From an uncultured Veillonellaceae bacterium (GTDB lineage Bacteria; Bacillota; Negativicutes; Selenomonadales; Selenomonadaceae), in NCBI GenBank assembly GCA_902801565.1, contig CADCIX010000029.1, forward strand, positions 1 to 64,000: a DNA stretch of 64,000 bases. Reading direction: 5' to 3'. A program made the position numbers and the translations under genes. Positions 31,260 through 39,911 of the stretch are shown piece by piece; the first letter of the stretch is position 1, and each line of letters starts with the position of its first letter. The notes beneath the pieces were generated by a model that saw nothing but the letters and a program-made list of their open reading frames with translations, was not told the DNA's origin and made no database searches.

Positions 31260-33575
31260 ATGAAAGAACACTTTAAGGAAAGGAACACGAGAGACTACCA
31301 TCAGAAGCGGCTTTTCACCAAGGAAGAACTGGAGGAAAGGGAGAGCCTTTGCGTCCATGAGCAGTCGCCCTTCTGTTCTGCGGCCTGCCCCATGAAGCTG
31401 GATGTGCGGGATTTTGTCCGGCGGATGGCGGCGAAGGATTTCACGGGGGCCCGCGCCATGCTGGAGCGGATTTCCCCTTTCCCGGAAATCCTTGCCCACG
31501 GCTGCAGCCATCCCTGTGAGGCGGCCTGCCGGATGGGGGAGGCAGGGGAGAGCATCGCGATTGCCGATCTGGAACGGGTCGCCATGTTCCTGGGTGCGCC
31601 AAAAAAGGGGAAGGGGCTCCTGAAATTCAAGAAGAAGAAGCGGGCGGCGGTTTTCGGTGGGGAGCTGTTCACCCTTGTGGTGGCGGCGCAACTGGCGGAC
31701 AAGAGCTATCCTGTGGAGTTCTATGTGGAGGCAGGGGATGCGGAGTCCCTGCTGAAACAGTGCGCCCCCTTTCTTTCGGAGGAGATTCTGGCAAGTGCCG
31801 TGAGGCGCCTGCAGTCCATGGACATGAAGATTTTTTACGGTACGGACCTTTCCTCCGCTTTTGTGGAAGAAAAGAGGGGGGCCTTTGACCTGCTCTGCGC
31901 CGCCGGCTATCTGGCGAAGGAAAGTCCCGATGCAGATACGCTGCTGGGAAAGGACGGGATTCTCTATCCATCGGAGGAGGGGGGCGAGTGCCTTCGCACC
32001 TTCTACGATGCCAGGAGGGCAAGCGTTTCAGCGGACCGTCTGGCGCAGGGGCTGGATCCCTCCACCATGAGAGGGGAAGAAGGGACGGTCACTTCGCGCC
32101 TCTACACGAACATGGGGCAGGTGGAGCCATCTAAGCGCATTCCCCTGCGAGGTGAGGGGGAGGCCTATGATGGGGAGAAGGCCGCAGAGGAGGCGGTGCG
32201 ATGCATCCAGTGTGTCTGCGAGGAATGCCTGAAGGGCTGCACCTATCTGCGCCATTTTGCGAAGCATCCCCGCATCCTGACGCGGGAAATTTACAATAAC
32301 ACGGGCATCATCATGGGGGACCATATGATGAACAAGGCCATGAACAGCTGCTCCCTCTGCGGCCAGTGCGCCGTCACCTGCCCGAACGGCTATGACATGG
32401 GGGAGATCTGCCGTCTGGCCAGGGAAAATATGGTGGACACGGGCAAGATGAGCCTTGCCGTCCATGAGTTTGCCTTGCAGGACATGCTGTTTTCCAATAC
32501 GGAGGGCTTCCTGAGCTGCGTTCCCAAGGGGCAGGAACAGGGGTGCCGTTATGTCTTTTTCCCCGGCTGCCAGGCGGGGGCGGTTGCGTCGGAGGCCGTT
32601 TTGAGGGCCTATCGGGATCTGGCGGGTCGTCTTGACGGCGGCGTTGCACTGATGCTGGGATGCTGCGGCGCCATAGCGAAATGGGCCGGACGGCGGGAGC
32701 TGTTGAACGAGCAGAAGGATTTCCTGCGGCAGGAGTTTGGGAAGCTGGGAAGCCCAGTGATTCTCGCAGCCTGCCCTACTTGCAGGAAGACACTGGAGGA
32801 GGAAGGACTGGGGCAGGTGAAGAGCCTTTGGGAGACACTCCTTGAGATCGGTCTGCCCGAAGGAAGCGCCTGTCATGAGGAGAAAGTGGTCCTGCACGAT
32901 GCCTGCGGGGCGCGGAATGACCAGAAAATGCGGCAGGACGTGAGGGAGATTGCCGGGCGGCTCGGTTTCCGGCTGCTTCCTGCGGAGTGGGAGGGGGAAA
33001 AGACTTCCTGCTGTGGCTATGGAGGGCTTGTTGCCTATGCCAACCGGGAAATGGCCGCCGAAATGGCGGAGGATTGCAGGAAGGAGTTCCCCGATGCGCC
33101 TTATATCACCTACTGCATGGCCTGCAGGGACCGTCTGGCGCGGCAGGGGGCGCAGTCGATGCACCTTCTGGAGCTTTTGTATGAGTGTCCTGCGGGCACG
33201 CCGCCGGACATATCGGAGAAACGGAGGAACCGGCTTCTCCTGAGGGAGACGATTTTGCGGGAATTCGGCGGGGGAGATGACATGTCTCCTGCAGGGAATG
33301 GCTGCGCCTCGCCGGAGGAAATGGGTTTTCGGGCGGTAATCACGGAGGAGGCCCGCAGGCAGATGGATGACAGGATGATCCTCGACACGGATGTCTGGAA
33401 GGTGATGGGGCATTACCGGGATACGGGGGAAGCTGTTCTCGACCAGAGGACGGGGCTCCTGATTGCCCGGCTGCGGATCGGTAATGTGACCTTCTGGGTG
33501 AAGTTCACCGAGGATGGGGCGGGTTATATCATCCGTGGGGCATACAGCCACCGGATGCTGGTGCGGACGAGATAG
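31260..33575 (+). CDS. Pyridine nucleotide-disulfide oxidoreductase-like / Fe-S CCG-domain protein
   Basis: First gene of the maturation operon, about 771 aa. The N-terminal third resembles the Fe-S domain of GltB-small-subunit/HdrA-like proteins (CSAACPMKLDVRDFVRR, HGCSHPCEAACRMGE). Next comes a degenerate flavoprotein-like region with GELFTLVVAAQLAD. The centre has a [4Fe-4S] pair (CIQCVCEECLKGCTYL; CSLCGQCAVTCPNGYDMGEIC). The C-terminal half carries two CCG-type heterodisulfide reductase repeats (GCCGAIAKWAG, ACPTCRKTL; CCGYGGLVAYANRE). Such proteins pass electrons to disulfide or metal centres. From memory, this is the oxidoreductase/dicluster-binding protein of the DVU_1558-type neighbourhood. 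The start is uncertain: GGAGGG at 31242 fits 31251 or 31260; 31248 is the longest. Confidence 0.8.
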   Translation: MKEHFKERNTRDYHQKRLFTKEELEERESLCVHEQSPFCSAACPMKLDVRDFVRRMAAKDFTGARAMLERISPFPEILAHGCSHPCEAACRMGEAGESIAIADLERVAMFLGAPKKGKGLLKFKKKKRAAVFGGELFTLVVAAQLADKSYPVEFYVEAGDAESLLKQCAPFLSEEILASAVRRLQSMDMKIFYGTDLSSAFVEEKRGAFDLLCAAGYLAKESPDADTLLGKDGILYPSEEGGECLRTFYDARRASVSADRLAQGLDPSTMRGEEGTVTSRLYTNMGQVEPSKRIPLRGEGEAYDGEKAAEEAVRCIQCVCEECLKGCTYLRHFAKHPRILTREIYNNTGIIMGDHMMNKAMNSCSLCGQCAVTCPNGYDMGEICRLARENMVDTGKMSLAVHEFALQDMLFSNTEGFLSCVPKGQEQGCRYVFFPGCQAGAVASEAVLRAYRDLAGRLDGGVALMLGCCGAIAKWAGRRELLNEQKDFLRQEFGKLGSPVILAACPTCRKTLEEEGLGQVKSLWETLLEIGLPEGSACHEEKVVLHDACGARNDQKMRQDVREIAGRLGFRLLPAEWEGEKTSCCGYGGLVAYANREMAAEMAEDCRKEFPDAPYITYCMACRDRLARQGAQSMHLLELLYECPAGTPPDISEKRRNRLLLRETILREFGGGDDMSPAGNGCASPEEMGFRAVITEEARRQMDDRMILDTDVWKVMGHYRDTGEAVLDQRTGLLIARLRIGNVTFWVKFTEDGAGYIIRGAYSHRMLVRTR

Positions 33576-33584
33576 GAGGGCGGC

Positions 33585-33806
33585 ATGGCGGAAACGAAGA
33601 GTTATTACACCATAGAGACGGACGGGACACTGCTCTGCCAGAAATGCAAGGTTCCCCTGGAAAAGGCGGATGCCGTGTTCAGCTATCTTGAGAATGCCTT
33701 TCCCGTGGAGCTTCCGGTCTGCCCCAAATGCGGCTTCGTCTACGTGCCGGAGGAGCTTGCCTTGGGAAAGGTGTTGTCCGTGGAAAAGGTGCTGGAGGAC
33801 AAATGA
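33585..33806 (+). CDS. DVU_1557-type zinc-ribbon redox protein
   Basis: Protein of 73 aa with two CxxC knuckles (LLCQKCK near residue 17, VCPKCGFVYVPEELALG near 45). It probably binds zinc or iron and may carry sulfur or electrons. It starts 10 bp after the oxidoreductase and overlaps the methyltransferase by 4 bp (ATGA). In the Desulfovibrio neighbourhood, from memory, an equivalent small redox protein sits at the same place. Confidence 0.8.
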   Translation: MAETKSYYTIETDGTLLCQKCKVPLEKADAVFSYLENAFPVELPVCPKCGFVYVPEELALGKVLSVEKVLEDK

Positions 33807-34357
33807 GGAAAGAGTCCCTTCATCCCGGCGGGAGGGAAACCACCCTGCGGTTGCTGGAAATGGCCGAAAAATATGGACTCCCCTCCGGGAAACGATGCGC
33901 CCTGGACATGGGGGCGGGAGATGGAAGCACCCTGCGCCTCTTGAGGGAACTCGGATGGGAGGCAGAGGGCATTGACCGGAAGCCCGGCGATGGGGTTTCC
34001 GTGGGTGATCTGCTTTGTACCTCCTTTCCGGACAAAAACTTTGACCTCGTGATTTCCGAATGTGCCTTTTACGTTGCGGGAGACGTTGCGGGAGCTCTTC
34101 GGGAGGCCTGGCGCCTTCTGAGGGGAAAGGGGCTGCTTGCCCTGGGGGATGTATATTTTGGCGGTCCTGAACAATGGAGGGAGCTGCTGGAGAGGCAATC
34201 CTTTTGTGTGCTGGAGATGGAAGATCTCACGGAGCGCTGGCGGGAATACTATCTGGAATGCGTATGGATGGGACGGACGGAGGTTCTTTGCCATGAACGA
34301 CGGAAGGGCTGCCGCTATTTCTTGACTGTTGCGGGAAAGGAGGAGGCACATGGATGA
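33803..34357 (+). CDS. SAM-dependent methyltransferase (DVU_1556 type)
   Basis: Class I methyltransferase of 184 aa. SAM-binding motif I is ALDMGAGDGSTLRLLRELG near residue 33, motif II DLVISECAFYVAGD near 85, then a post-motif LLRGKGLLALGDVYFGGP. ATG 33803 overlaps the previous stop, so coupling is expected; the frame upstream of it is not coding. The substrate is unknown; given its neighbours it may methylate a cofactor precursor or a protein of the maturation system. Confidence 0.85.
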   Translation: MRKESLHPGGRETTLRLLEMAEKYGLPSGKRCALDMGAGDGSTLRLLRELGWEAEGIDRKPGDGVSVGDLLCTSFPDKNFDLVISECAFYVAGDVAGALREAWRLLRGKGLLALGDVYFGGPEQWRELLERQSFCVLEMEDLTERWREYYLECVWMGRTEVLCHERRKGCRYFLTVAGKEEAHG

Positions 34358-34775
34358 TGCATTGGAACGCATGCTGGAGCTTTCGCGGGAAGGCTTTTTC
34401 TGCGCGCAGATCCTTTTGATGCTGGCACTGGAGTCCGAGGGGAAGGAAAATCCGGATCTCGTCCGGGCCATGGGCGGACTGAACGGCGGAATCGGCAACA
34501 CGGGGGACGTGTGCGGTGCCTTGACGGGCGGGGCCTGCTTCCTCTCGTATTTCCTGGGCAAGGGAGAGGCCGATGAGCTGGAGCATCCGGAGTGGAAGGA
34601 GATCATGGAAGAGTATGTGGGCTGGTTCCGCCAATACGCCGCCGAGTATGGGGGGATATCCTGCAAGTGCATCCTGGAGGGGGACGAGCGGAACAAGATC
34701 CAGCGCTGTCCCATGGTGATGCAGGCGGTTCTGGAAAAGTGCATGGAACTTTTGGAGGTTCATGAGGCTATTTGA
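34350..34775 (+). CDS. C-GCAxxG-C-C family protein (DVU_1555 type)
   Basis: Protein of 141 aa. Cysteines are arranged as in the C_GCAxxG_C_C family: CAQILLML near residue 18, then GDVCGALTGGACFLSYFLG near 54, then SCKCILEG and RCPMVMQAV. The family is linked to redox, selenium or metal proteins; the central motif could hold a cluster or relay thiols. The start overlaps the methyltransferase end by 8 bp, with AAAGGAGGAGG before ATG 34350. Confidence 0.85.
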   Translation: MDDALERMLELSREGFFCAQILLMLALESEGKENPDLVRAMGGLNGGIGNTGDVCGALTGGACFLSYFLGKGEADELEHPEWKEIMEEYVGWFRQYAAEYGGISCKCILEGDERNKIQRCPMVMQAVLEKCMELLEVHEAI

Positions 34776-34787
34776 GGAGGGAAGCCC

Positions 34788-35909
34788 ATGGAGAAGATCG
34801 TGTACCTGAACAATGCGGCCACGAGCTGGCCCAAGCCGGACTGCGTGGCGGAGGCCGTGCAGAAGGCGCTGCAATCGCCGCCGGGCTCCATGCATCGCGG
34901 CGGCATAGAGGATGTGGATGTCTTCGCATTGGTAAGGCAACGGCTTGCGACACTGCTCGGCGTGAAGGATGCGGAGTGCATTGCCCTGGGGTCCAATGCG
35001 ACCTGGGGGCTGAATCTTGCCCTGCATGGCTTTCCTCTTCAGGCAGGGGATGTGGTGGTGACTACAAGGGCGGAGCACAACAGTGTCCTGCGTCCCCTGT
35101 ACCAAAGGGCCGTGAAAGAGGGAATTCGGGTCGTGTATCTGGACACGGATGAGGTGGGACGGGTGCCCCTTTCCTTCTGGGAAAGGGCCATGGCCGACTA
35201 TCGTCCGAGGCTTGCGGTGTTCACCCACGCCTCCAATGTGACGGGGGCCGTCCATGATGCCGCAGAAATGACAGCCCTGGCGAAGTCCGTTGGGGCGGCT
35301 GTTCTTCTGGATGCCTCCCAAAGCCTCGGATGGATTCCCCTGGAGGCAGATTCCTGGGGCATTGACATGATTGCCTTCACGGGACATAAATACCTTCTGG
35401 GCCCCCAGGGGACGGGGGGGCTTTTTGTGCGGAAGGGCATCTCCCTGCAGCCTTGGCTGCAGGGAGGCACAGGAATCCGAAGCGAACTGGAGGAAATGCC
35501 CGAGGAGATGCCGCTCCGTCTGGAGGCGGGAACGGGCAACGAGCCGTCATTCCACGGGCTGCTTGCGGCTTTGGAATGGGCCGGGGAGCATCCTCTGGAG
35601 GAGGCAGAACATCGGGCGTTGCTGGGATATCTTCGGGAGGGCCTGATGGATGCCGGTGCGAGAGTTATCCTCCCCGATGGGCTCACCACCCCGGTGGTGA
35701 GCTTCATCTTGTCGGAGGAAAGCGTGGCCGATGTGGGCTATATCCTGGGGGAAAGTTATGACATCATCTGCAGGACAGGACTGCACTGCGCGCCGAAACT
35801 GTTTTCCTGCCTTGGGGTTTCGGAGACAGTGCGGATATCTCTCTCCCGATTCACACAGAAGGAGGATGTGGATGCCGTGCTTGAGGCAGTGAGGGATATT
35901 AGGGGATGA
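34788..35909 (+). CDS. Class V aminotransferase, cysteine desulfurase-like
   Basis: PLP enzyme of 373 aa. The N-terminus YLNNAATSWPKPDCVAEAV is the SufS/CsdA-type start. The PLP lysine lies in FTGHKYLLGPQGTGGLFV near residue 204, and the persulfide cysteine in CRTGLHCAPKLF near residue 330. It should release sulfur (or selenium) from cysteine (or selenocysteine), which could sulfurate the molybdenum cofactor of Mop. ATG 34788 has GAGGAGGGAAG upstream. It overlaps the next gene by 4 bp. Confidence 0.88.
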   Translation: MEKIVYLNNAATSWPKPDCVAEAVQKALQSPPGSMHRGGIEDVDVFALVRQRLATLLGVKDAECIALGSNATWGLNLALHGFPLQAGDVVVTTRAEHNSVLRPLYQRAVKEGIRVVYLDTDEVGRVPLSFWERAMADYRPRLAVFTHASNVTGAVHDAAEMTALAKSVGAAVLLDASQSLGWIPLEADSWGIDMIAFTGHKYLLGPQGTGGLFVRKGISLQPWLQGGTGIRSELEEMPEEMPLRLEAGTGNEPSFHGLLAALEWAGEHPLEEAEHRALLGYLREGLMDAGARVILPDGLTTPVVSFILSEESVADVGYILGESYDIICRTGLHCAPKLFSCLGVSETVRISLSRFTQKEDVDAVLEAVRDIRG

Positions 35910-36187
35910 GATTCGAGCGGAAGAAAGTGGAGAATTGCTTTGCCGATTCCAGGACCTATGAATACCGGATCCCTGTTTCCGGCGAGGCACTGGCAGAGTC
36001 CCTGCCCGATGTCTGGGAAATTCGTCGGAACGAGAGATTGCGTCGTCCGGTATTCATCGCGAAAAAGGAAGGCATCCATCTCAAGGGGCTTTTGGCTGGC
36101 CATGCGGTGCGGGCGAGTTTTCTGGAGACGGAGTGGGAGGCAAGGCAGAAGGAGTTTGAGGATTGGATGGAGGATATGGATGGCTAG
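35906..36187 (+). CDS. Uncharacterised small protein of the maturation operon
   Basis: Protein of 93 aa beginning MRFERKKVENCFADSRTYEY, with a basic, beta-rich first half and an acidic helical C-terminus (WEARQKEFEDWMEDMDG). It overlaps its neighbours on both sides (4 bp and 8 bp), so it belongs to the same coupled operon. No family recognised; it might be a protein partner of the desulfurase or the radical SAM enzyme. Confidence 0.7.
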   Translation: MRFERKKVENCFADSRTYEYRIPVSGEALAESLPDVWEIRRNERLRRPVFIAKKEGIHLKGLLAGHAVRASFLETEWEARQKEFEDWMEDMDG

Positions 36188-37592
36188 TGAGATTGCGAGC
36201 ACCATGAGCGTGTGCCCCGTCTGTCTGCGGAAATTGCAGGCGCACAAGGTGGTGGGGGAAGACGGTTTCGTCCATATGGAGAAGGAGTGCCCGGAGCATG
36301 GTCATTTCGATGTCCTGCTCTGGGAGGGGGATGCTGCAAGCTACAAAGCGTGGGGGGATGTGCCCTCTGCTCCGGTGACGCCTGTGGGAGCTCGTCCCGC
36401 AGAGCGGGGATGTCCCTATGACTGCGGCCTTTGCGAGGCGCATTTGAGGGATGGCTGCTGCGTCCTGCTGGAACTGACGAACCGCTGCAATCTCCGCTGC
36501 CCCGTCTGCTTTGCTGCTGCAGGGGAAGAGAAGGGCATCCTGGAACCGGGGCTGGAGGAAATCGGGAAAATCTACGATATGCTGATGGCCCGGGGAGGCC
36601 CCTTCAATATCCAGCTTTCGGGGGGCGAGCCGACCCTGCGGGAGGATCTGGCGGATATTATCGCATTGGGCAGGGAGAAGGGATTCTCTTTTTTCCAGCT
36701 CAATACCAACGGCCTGCGGATTGCCGGGGAGGAGGGATATGCCCGTGCACTCTTTGAGGCAGGGGTATCCTGTGTGTTCCTGCAGTTCGATGGCTTGCGG
36801 GATTCCGATTATGAAGCCCTGCGCGGCGGGGCGCTTCTGGCGAAGAAGCTCCGTGTAGTGGAACTCTGCAAGGAGGCCGGGCTCCCCGTGGTTCTGGTTC
36901 CCACCATAGTGCCGGGAATCAATGAGGATGCCATCGGCGACATCCTGGACTTTGCCCTTTCCCATGCGCCCGGTGTTCGCGGAGTGCATTTCCAGCCGGT
37001 CAGCTATATGGGAAGGAATTCCCTGCCGTCCCGGGAACGGATTACCCTTCCAAGGATTCTGCGGGATATCGAACAGCAGACAAATGGCAGGATGAAGGCT
37101 TCCGATTTCAGCGGCGGCGGTGCAGAAAATCCCTATTGCTCCTTCCATGCGGCCTATCGGATTGGCCTGGATGGCACATGTAAGGCACTGGCAAAGCGTG
37201 GGAGCTGCTGCTGTTCGGCCGATGCGCCCGCAGGGGAAACGTCCTGTTGCACGGATGAGGCTCCCGGTTCCTGCTGCACAGGGGAAGGAAGAGAGGCAAG
37301 GCCGGTCAAAAGCTCGGAGGCGCGGGATTTCGTTGCGCGGCAATGGGGTGCATGCACATCCTGCAGCGAGGATGTGCCGGGGACGGAGGCTTCCTCACTG
37401 GATGCCTTTCTGGAACAGGCGGTGCTGCAGACCTTCACCGTATCGGGGATGTTGTTTCAGGATGCATGGAATCTGGAACTGGACAGGCTGCAGCGTTGCT
37501 ATATCTGCGAGGCGGATGCTGAGCGGGGCATGATTCCCTTTTGCGCCTATAATCTGACGGATGGGAAGGGGAGGGCTCTGTACAGGAAATGA
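36180..37592 (+). CDS. Radical SAM protein with Cys-rich insert (TrsS-like)
   Basis: Radical SAM enzyme of 470 aa. A zinc-ribbon-like N-terminus (VCPVCLRKLQAHKV, then ECPEHGHFDVL) precedes the radical SAM core. The CX3CX2C motif in TNRCNLRCPVCFA is at residues 103, 107 and 110, then NIQLSGGEPTLREDL near 143. At residues about 340-365 there is an insert with three cysteine clusters (SCCCS, SCCTD, SCCTG), and the C-terminus has RCYICEADAERGMIPFCAYN. ATG 36180 is set by GGAGG 6 bases upstream; the ORF extension to 35940 is not coding. From memory, homologues in Desulfovibrio-like genomes are (seleno)proteins named TrsS; here all positions are Cys. Reaction unknown. Confidence 0.85.
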   Translation: MASEIASTMSVCPVCLRKLQAHKVVGEDGFVHMEKECPEHGHFDVLLWEGDAASYKAWGDVPSAPVTPVGARPAERGCPYDCGLCEAHLRDGCCVLLELTNRCNLRCPVCFAAAGEEKGILEPGLEEIGKIYDMLMARGGPFNIQLSGGEPTLREDLADIIALGREKGFSFFQLNTNGLRIAGEEGYARALFEAGVSCVFLQFDGLRDSDYEALRGGALLAKKLRVVELCKEAGLPVVLVPTIVPGINEDAIGDILDFALSHAPGVRGVHFQPVSYMGRNSLPSRERITLPRILRDIEQQTNGRMKASDFSGGGAENPYCSFHAAYRIGLDGTCKALAKRGSCCCSADAPAGETSCCTDEAPGSCCTGEGREARPVKSSEARDFVARQWGACTSCSEDVPGTEASSLDAFLEQAVLQTFTVSGMLFQDAWNLELDRLQRCYICEADAERGMIPFCAYNLTDGKGRALYRK

Positions 37593-38857
37593 GCGAGATG
37601 GGACGCACGAGGCTGGATGGGCTGATCTGCAGACAGGAACATTGGAAGGAACTGACAAGGGAGAGGCTGGAGGAGCTTCAGCTTCGCCGTCTGAACGAGC
37701 TTCTGGCCAGGGAGAAAAGGCGGAAGGGATTTTACCGGGATTTGCCGGAGCGTCTGTCCTCGTTGAAGGAGCTTCGGAAACTTCCCTTTACGACTCCTTC
37801 CATGCTGGCAGAGCAGGGAAACCGCATGCTCCTTCTCTCCCAGTCGGAGATTCTGCGGGTGATATCCGGCGAGACCAGCGGCACCAGCGGGCAGGCGAAG
37901 CGGGTTTTCTATACGGAGCGGGATCTCTGCCACACGGTGGAGCTTTTTGAGACCGGCATCGGCGAGATGTGCGGCATTGGGAACCGCGTGCTCATCGACA
38001 TGCCCTTTTCGGGGGAGCATGGGCTGGGAAACCTGATCGAGCGGGCCGTTGAGCGGACCGGAGCCCTTCCACTGCGAGGCGGGGGCGGAAGCTGGAAAGA
38101 ACGCATCTGCCGCATCCGCGAGGGAAGACCGGACTGCATCATTGGCTTCCCTGTTCCCTTGATGGGGACGGCGCGGCTTTACGCCCATGTTTATGGGAGA
38201 GATGATTTCCCCATACGGAAGGCGCTGGTTTCGGGGGACGCTTGTCCGCCCGGGGTATTGAAATGCCTGGAGGAGGAGTTTTCCATGACCCTGTTTCCTC
38301 ACTATGGCTCCCGGGAAATGGCCCTTGCAGGGGCAATCACCTGCCCGGCTCATGAGGGGATGCACCTCCGCGAGAACCACATTCTGGCGGAAATCGTCGA
38401 TGACGCAGGGAATGTCCTGCCCGACGGGGAGGAAGGGGAGCTGGTGATCACCACTCTGGACATGGAGGCCATGCCCCTGCTTCGCTATCGGACCGGGGAC
38501 CGGACACGGTTCCTTTTGGAGCCGTGTCCCTGTGGAGGCGTGACGAGGCGTTTGGACAGGGTATCGCGGATGGCCAAGGACGTCTTCTGGATGGAGGAAC
38601 TGGACGACCTGCTTTTCCCGGTGAAAACCCTGGTGGACTATCGCGCTGCATGGGACAGGGATGGGCTTTTCCTTGCGGCAAGGACCTTGGAGGGCCATGG
38701 GGCAGAGGAATTGGAAGAGAGAATCGGCTGGAAATATCCGGGTCTTTCCCTGCAGTTGGAGGTTTCGCCCTGCCGCTTGGAGGAATTTCCATGTTATAAG
38801 GGAAAACGCTGTGTTGAGAAAATTTGTCATGTGTTTGATATGGAAGGAGAAAGCTGA
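37589..38857 (+). CDS. Phenylacetate-CoA ligase-like AMP-dependent ligase (DVU_1553 type)
   Basis: Adenylate-forming enzyme of 422 aa of the PaaK class. The P-loop motif ETSGTSGQAKRVFYTERD lies near residue 95, then FPHYGSREMALAGA near 232 and RYRTGDRTRFLLEPCPCGG near 300. Such enzymes activate a carboxylate with ATP and usually pass it to CoA; the true substrate is unknown. It overlaps the radical SAM gene by 4 bp (ATGA). A CoA ligase among cofactor-maturation genes suggests a modified carboxylate-containing group is being built. Confidence 0.85.
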   Translation: MSEMGRTRLDGLICRQEHWKELTRERLEELQLRRLNELLAREKRRKGFYRDLPERLSSLKELRKLPFTTPSMLAEQGNRMLLLSQSEILRVISGETSGTSGQAKRVFYTERDLCHTVELFETGIGEMCGIGNRVLIDMPFSGEHGLGNLIERAVERTGALPLRGGGGSWKERICRIREGRPDCIIGFPVPLMGTARLYAHVYGRDDFPIRKALVSGDACPPGVLKCLEEEFSMTLFPHYGSREMALAGAITCPAHEGMHLRENHILAEIVDDAGNVLPDGEEGELVITTLDMEAMPLLRYRTGDRTRFLLEPCPCGGVTRRLDRVSRMAKDVFWMEELDDLLFPVKTLVDYRAAWDRDGLFLAARTLEGHGAEELEERIGWKYPGLSLQLEVSPCRLEEFPCYKGKRCVEKICHVFDMEGES

Positions 38858-39885
38858 TGAAAGAGATAAGGACCGAAGATGCTGTGGGGCATGTCCTGTG
38901 CCATGATGTGACGCAGATTATCCGTGGGGTGACGAAAGGGGCGCGCTTCCGCAAGGGGCATGTGATTGCTGAGGAGGATATTCCAGTGCTTCTGTCCCTT
39001 GGGAAGGACCATGTCTACGTTTGGGAAAATGACGAGTCGATGCTCCATGAGAATGACGCGGCAGAGATTCTGAGGCAGGTCTGCCAAAACGATGGCATGG
39101 AAGCCTCGGAGCCGAAGGAGGGGAAAATCGAGCTGAAGGCCCTTCAGGATGGCGTGTTCCATGTGGACGAGGAACGATTCGATGCCATCAATGAGCTGGA
39201 TGACATCGTCATTGCCACGATTCCCCAGAATTTTCCCGTGAAGCAGGGAACGAAGCTGGCGGGGATGCGGGTGGTTCCCCTGGTCATCGGGAAGGAAAAG
39301 ATGGAGGAGGTCCGGAAGCTGGCCGGGGAGGCGCCCCTTTTCGAGCTGCGTCCCTACAGGAAGATGAAGGTGGGTGTTGTCACCACGGGAACAGAGGTGT
39401 TCCTCGGACGCATCAAGGATACCTTTACCCCGGTGCTGGAGGCAAAGCTCAATGCCTTTGGGCTTCGCGTGGACGAGCATCGCCTGTCGGATGACGTGAC
39501 GGAACATACAAGGGAAAAGATACAGGAGCTTTTGGACCTGGGCATGGACATGGTGCTCTGCACCGGCGGTATGAGCGTGGACCCGGATGACCGCACGCCG
39601 GCGGCAATCCGGGCGGCAGGGACGAGGGTCGTGACCTATGGCGCGCCAGTCCTGCCGGGAGCGATGTTCCTTCTGGCCTATTGGGAGAAGGACGGGCGGA
39701 ATGTGCCGGTCCTTGGGCTTCCCGGCTGCGTTATGTACAGCCCCGCGACGATCTTCGATATCGTCCTGCCGCGCCTGCTCACAGGGGAAATCCTGACTAA
39801 ACGGGAACTGCGGCATCTGGGCATCGGCGGGCTTTGCATGGGCTGCAAGAGCTGTCATTACCCGGTGTGCGGGTTCGGGAAGTAA
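38857..39885 (+). CDS. Molybdopterin-binding MoeA-like protein
   Basis: Protein of 342 aa. The N-terminal part (VGHVLCHDVTQIIRGVTKGA) and the MoCF core (VGVVTTGTEVFLGRIKDTFT near residue 170; MVLCTGGMSVDPDDRTPAAI near 230) are of the MoeA/CinA type that binds molybdopterin. The C-terminal tail ends GLCMGCKSCHYPVCGFGK, a four-Cys motif absent from ordinary MoeA that may hold a metal or pass sulfur. It starts on the last base of the ligase stop (TGATG), so it is translationally coupled and closes the operon. Confidence 0.85.
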   Translation: MKEIRTEDAVGHVLCHDVTQIIRGVTKGARFRKGHVIAEEDIPVLLSLGKDHVYVWENDESMLHENDAAEILRQVCQNDGMEASEPKEGKIELKALQDGVFHVDEERFDAINELDDIVIATIPQNFPVKQGTKLAGMRVVPLVIGKEKMEEVRKLAGEAPLFELRPYRKMKVGVVTTGTEVFLGRIKDTFTPVLEAKLNAFGLRVDEHRLSDDVTEHTREKIQELLDLGMDMVLCTGGMSVDPDDRTPAAIRAAGTRVVTYGAPVLPGAMFLLAYWEKDGRNVPVLGLPGCVMYSPATIFDIVLPRLLTGEILTKRELRHLGIGGLCMGCKSCHYPVCGFGK

Positions 39886-39911
39886 TCTTGGGAGAATGGA
39901 GCTGAACACAG

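Noticed and set aside
36180-37592. Selenocysteine in the radical SAM protein or its neighbours
   Set aside because: No in-frame TGA interrupts these genes and no ORF is cut at the expected Cys positions; all sites are Cys codons.
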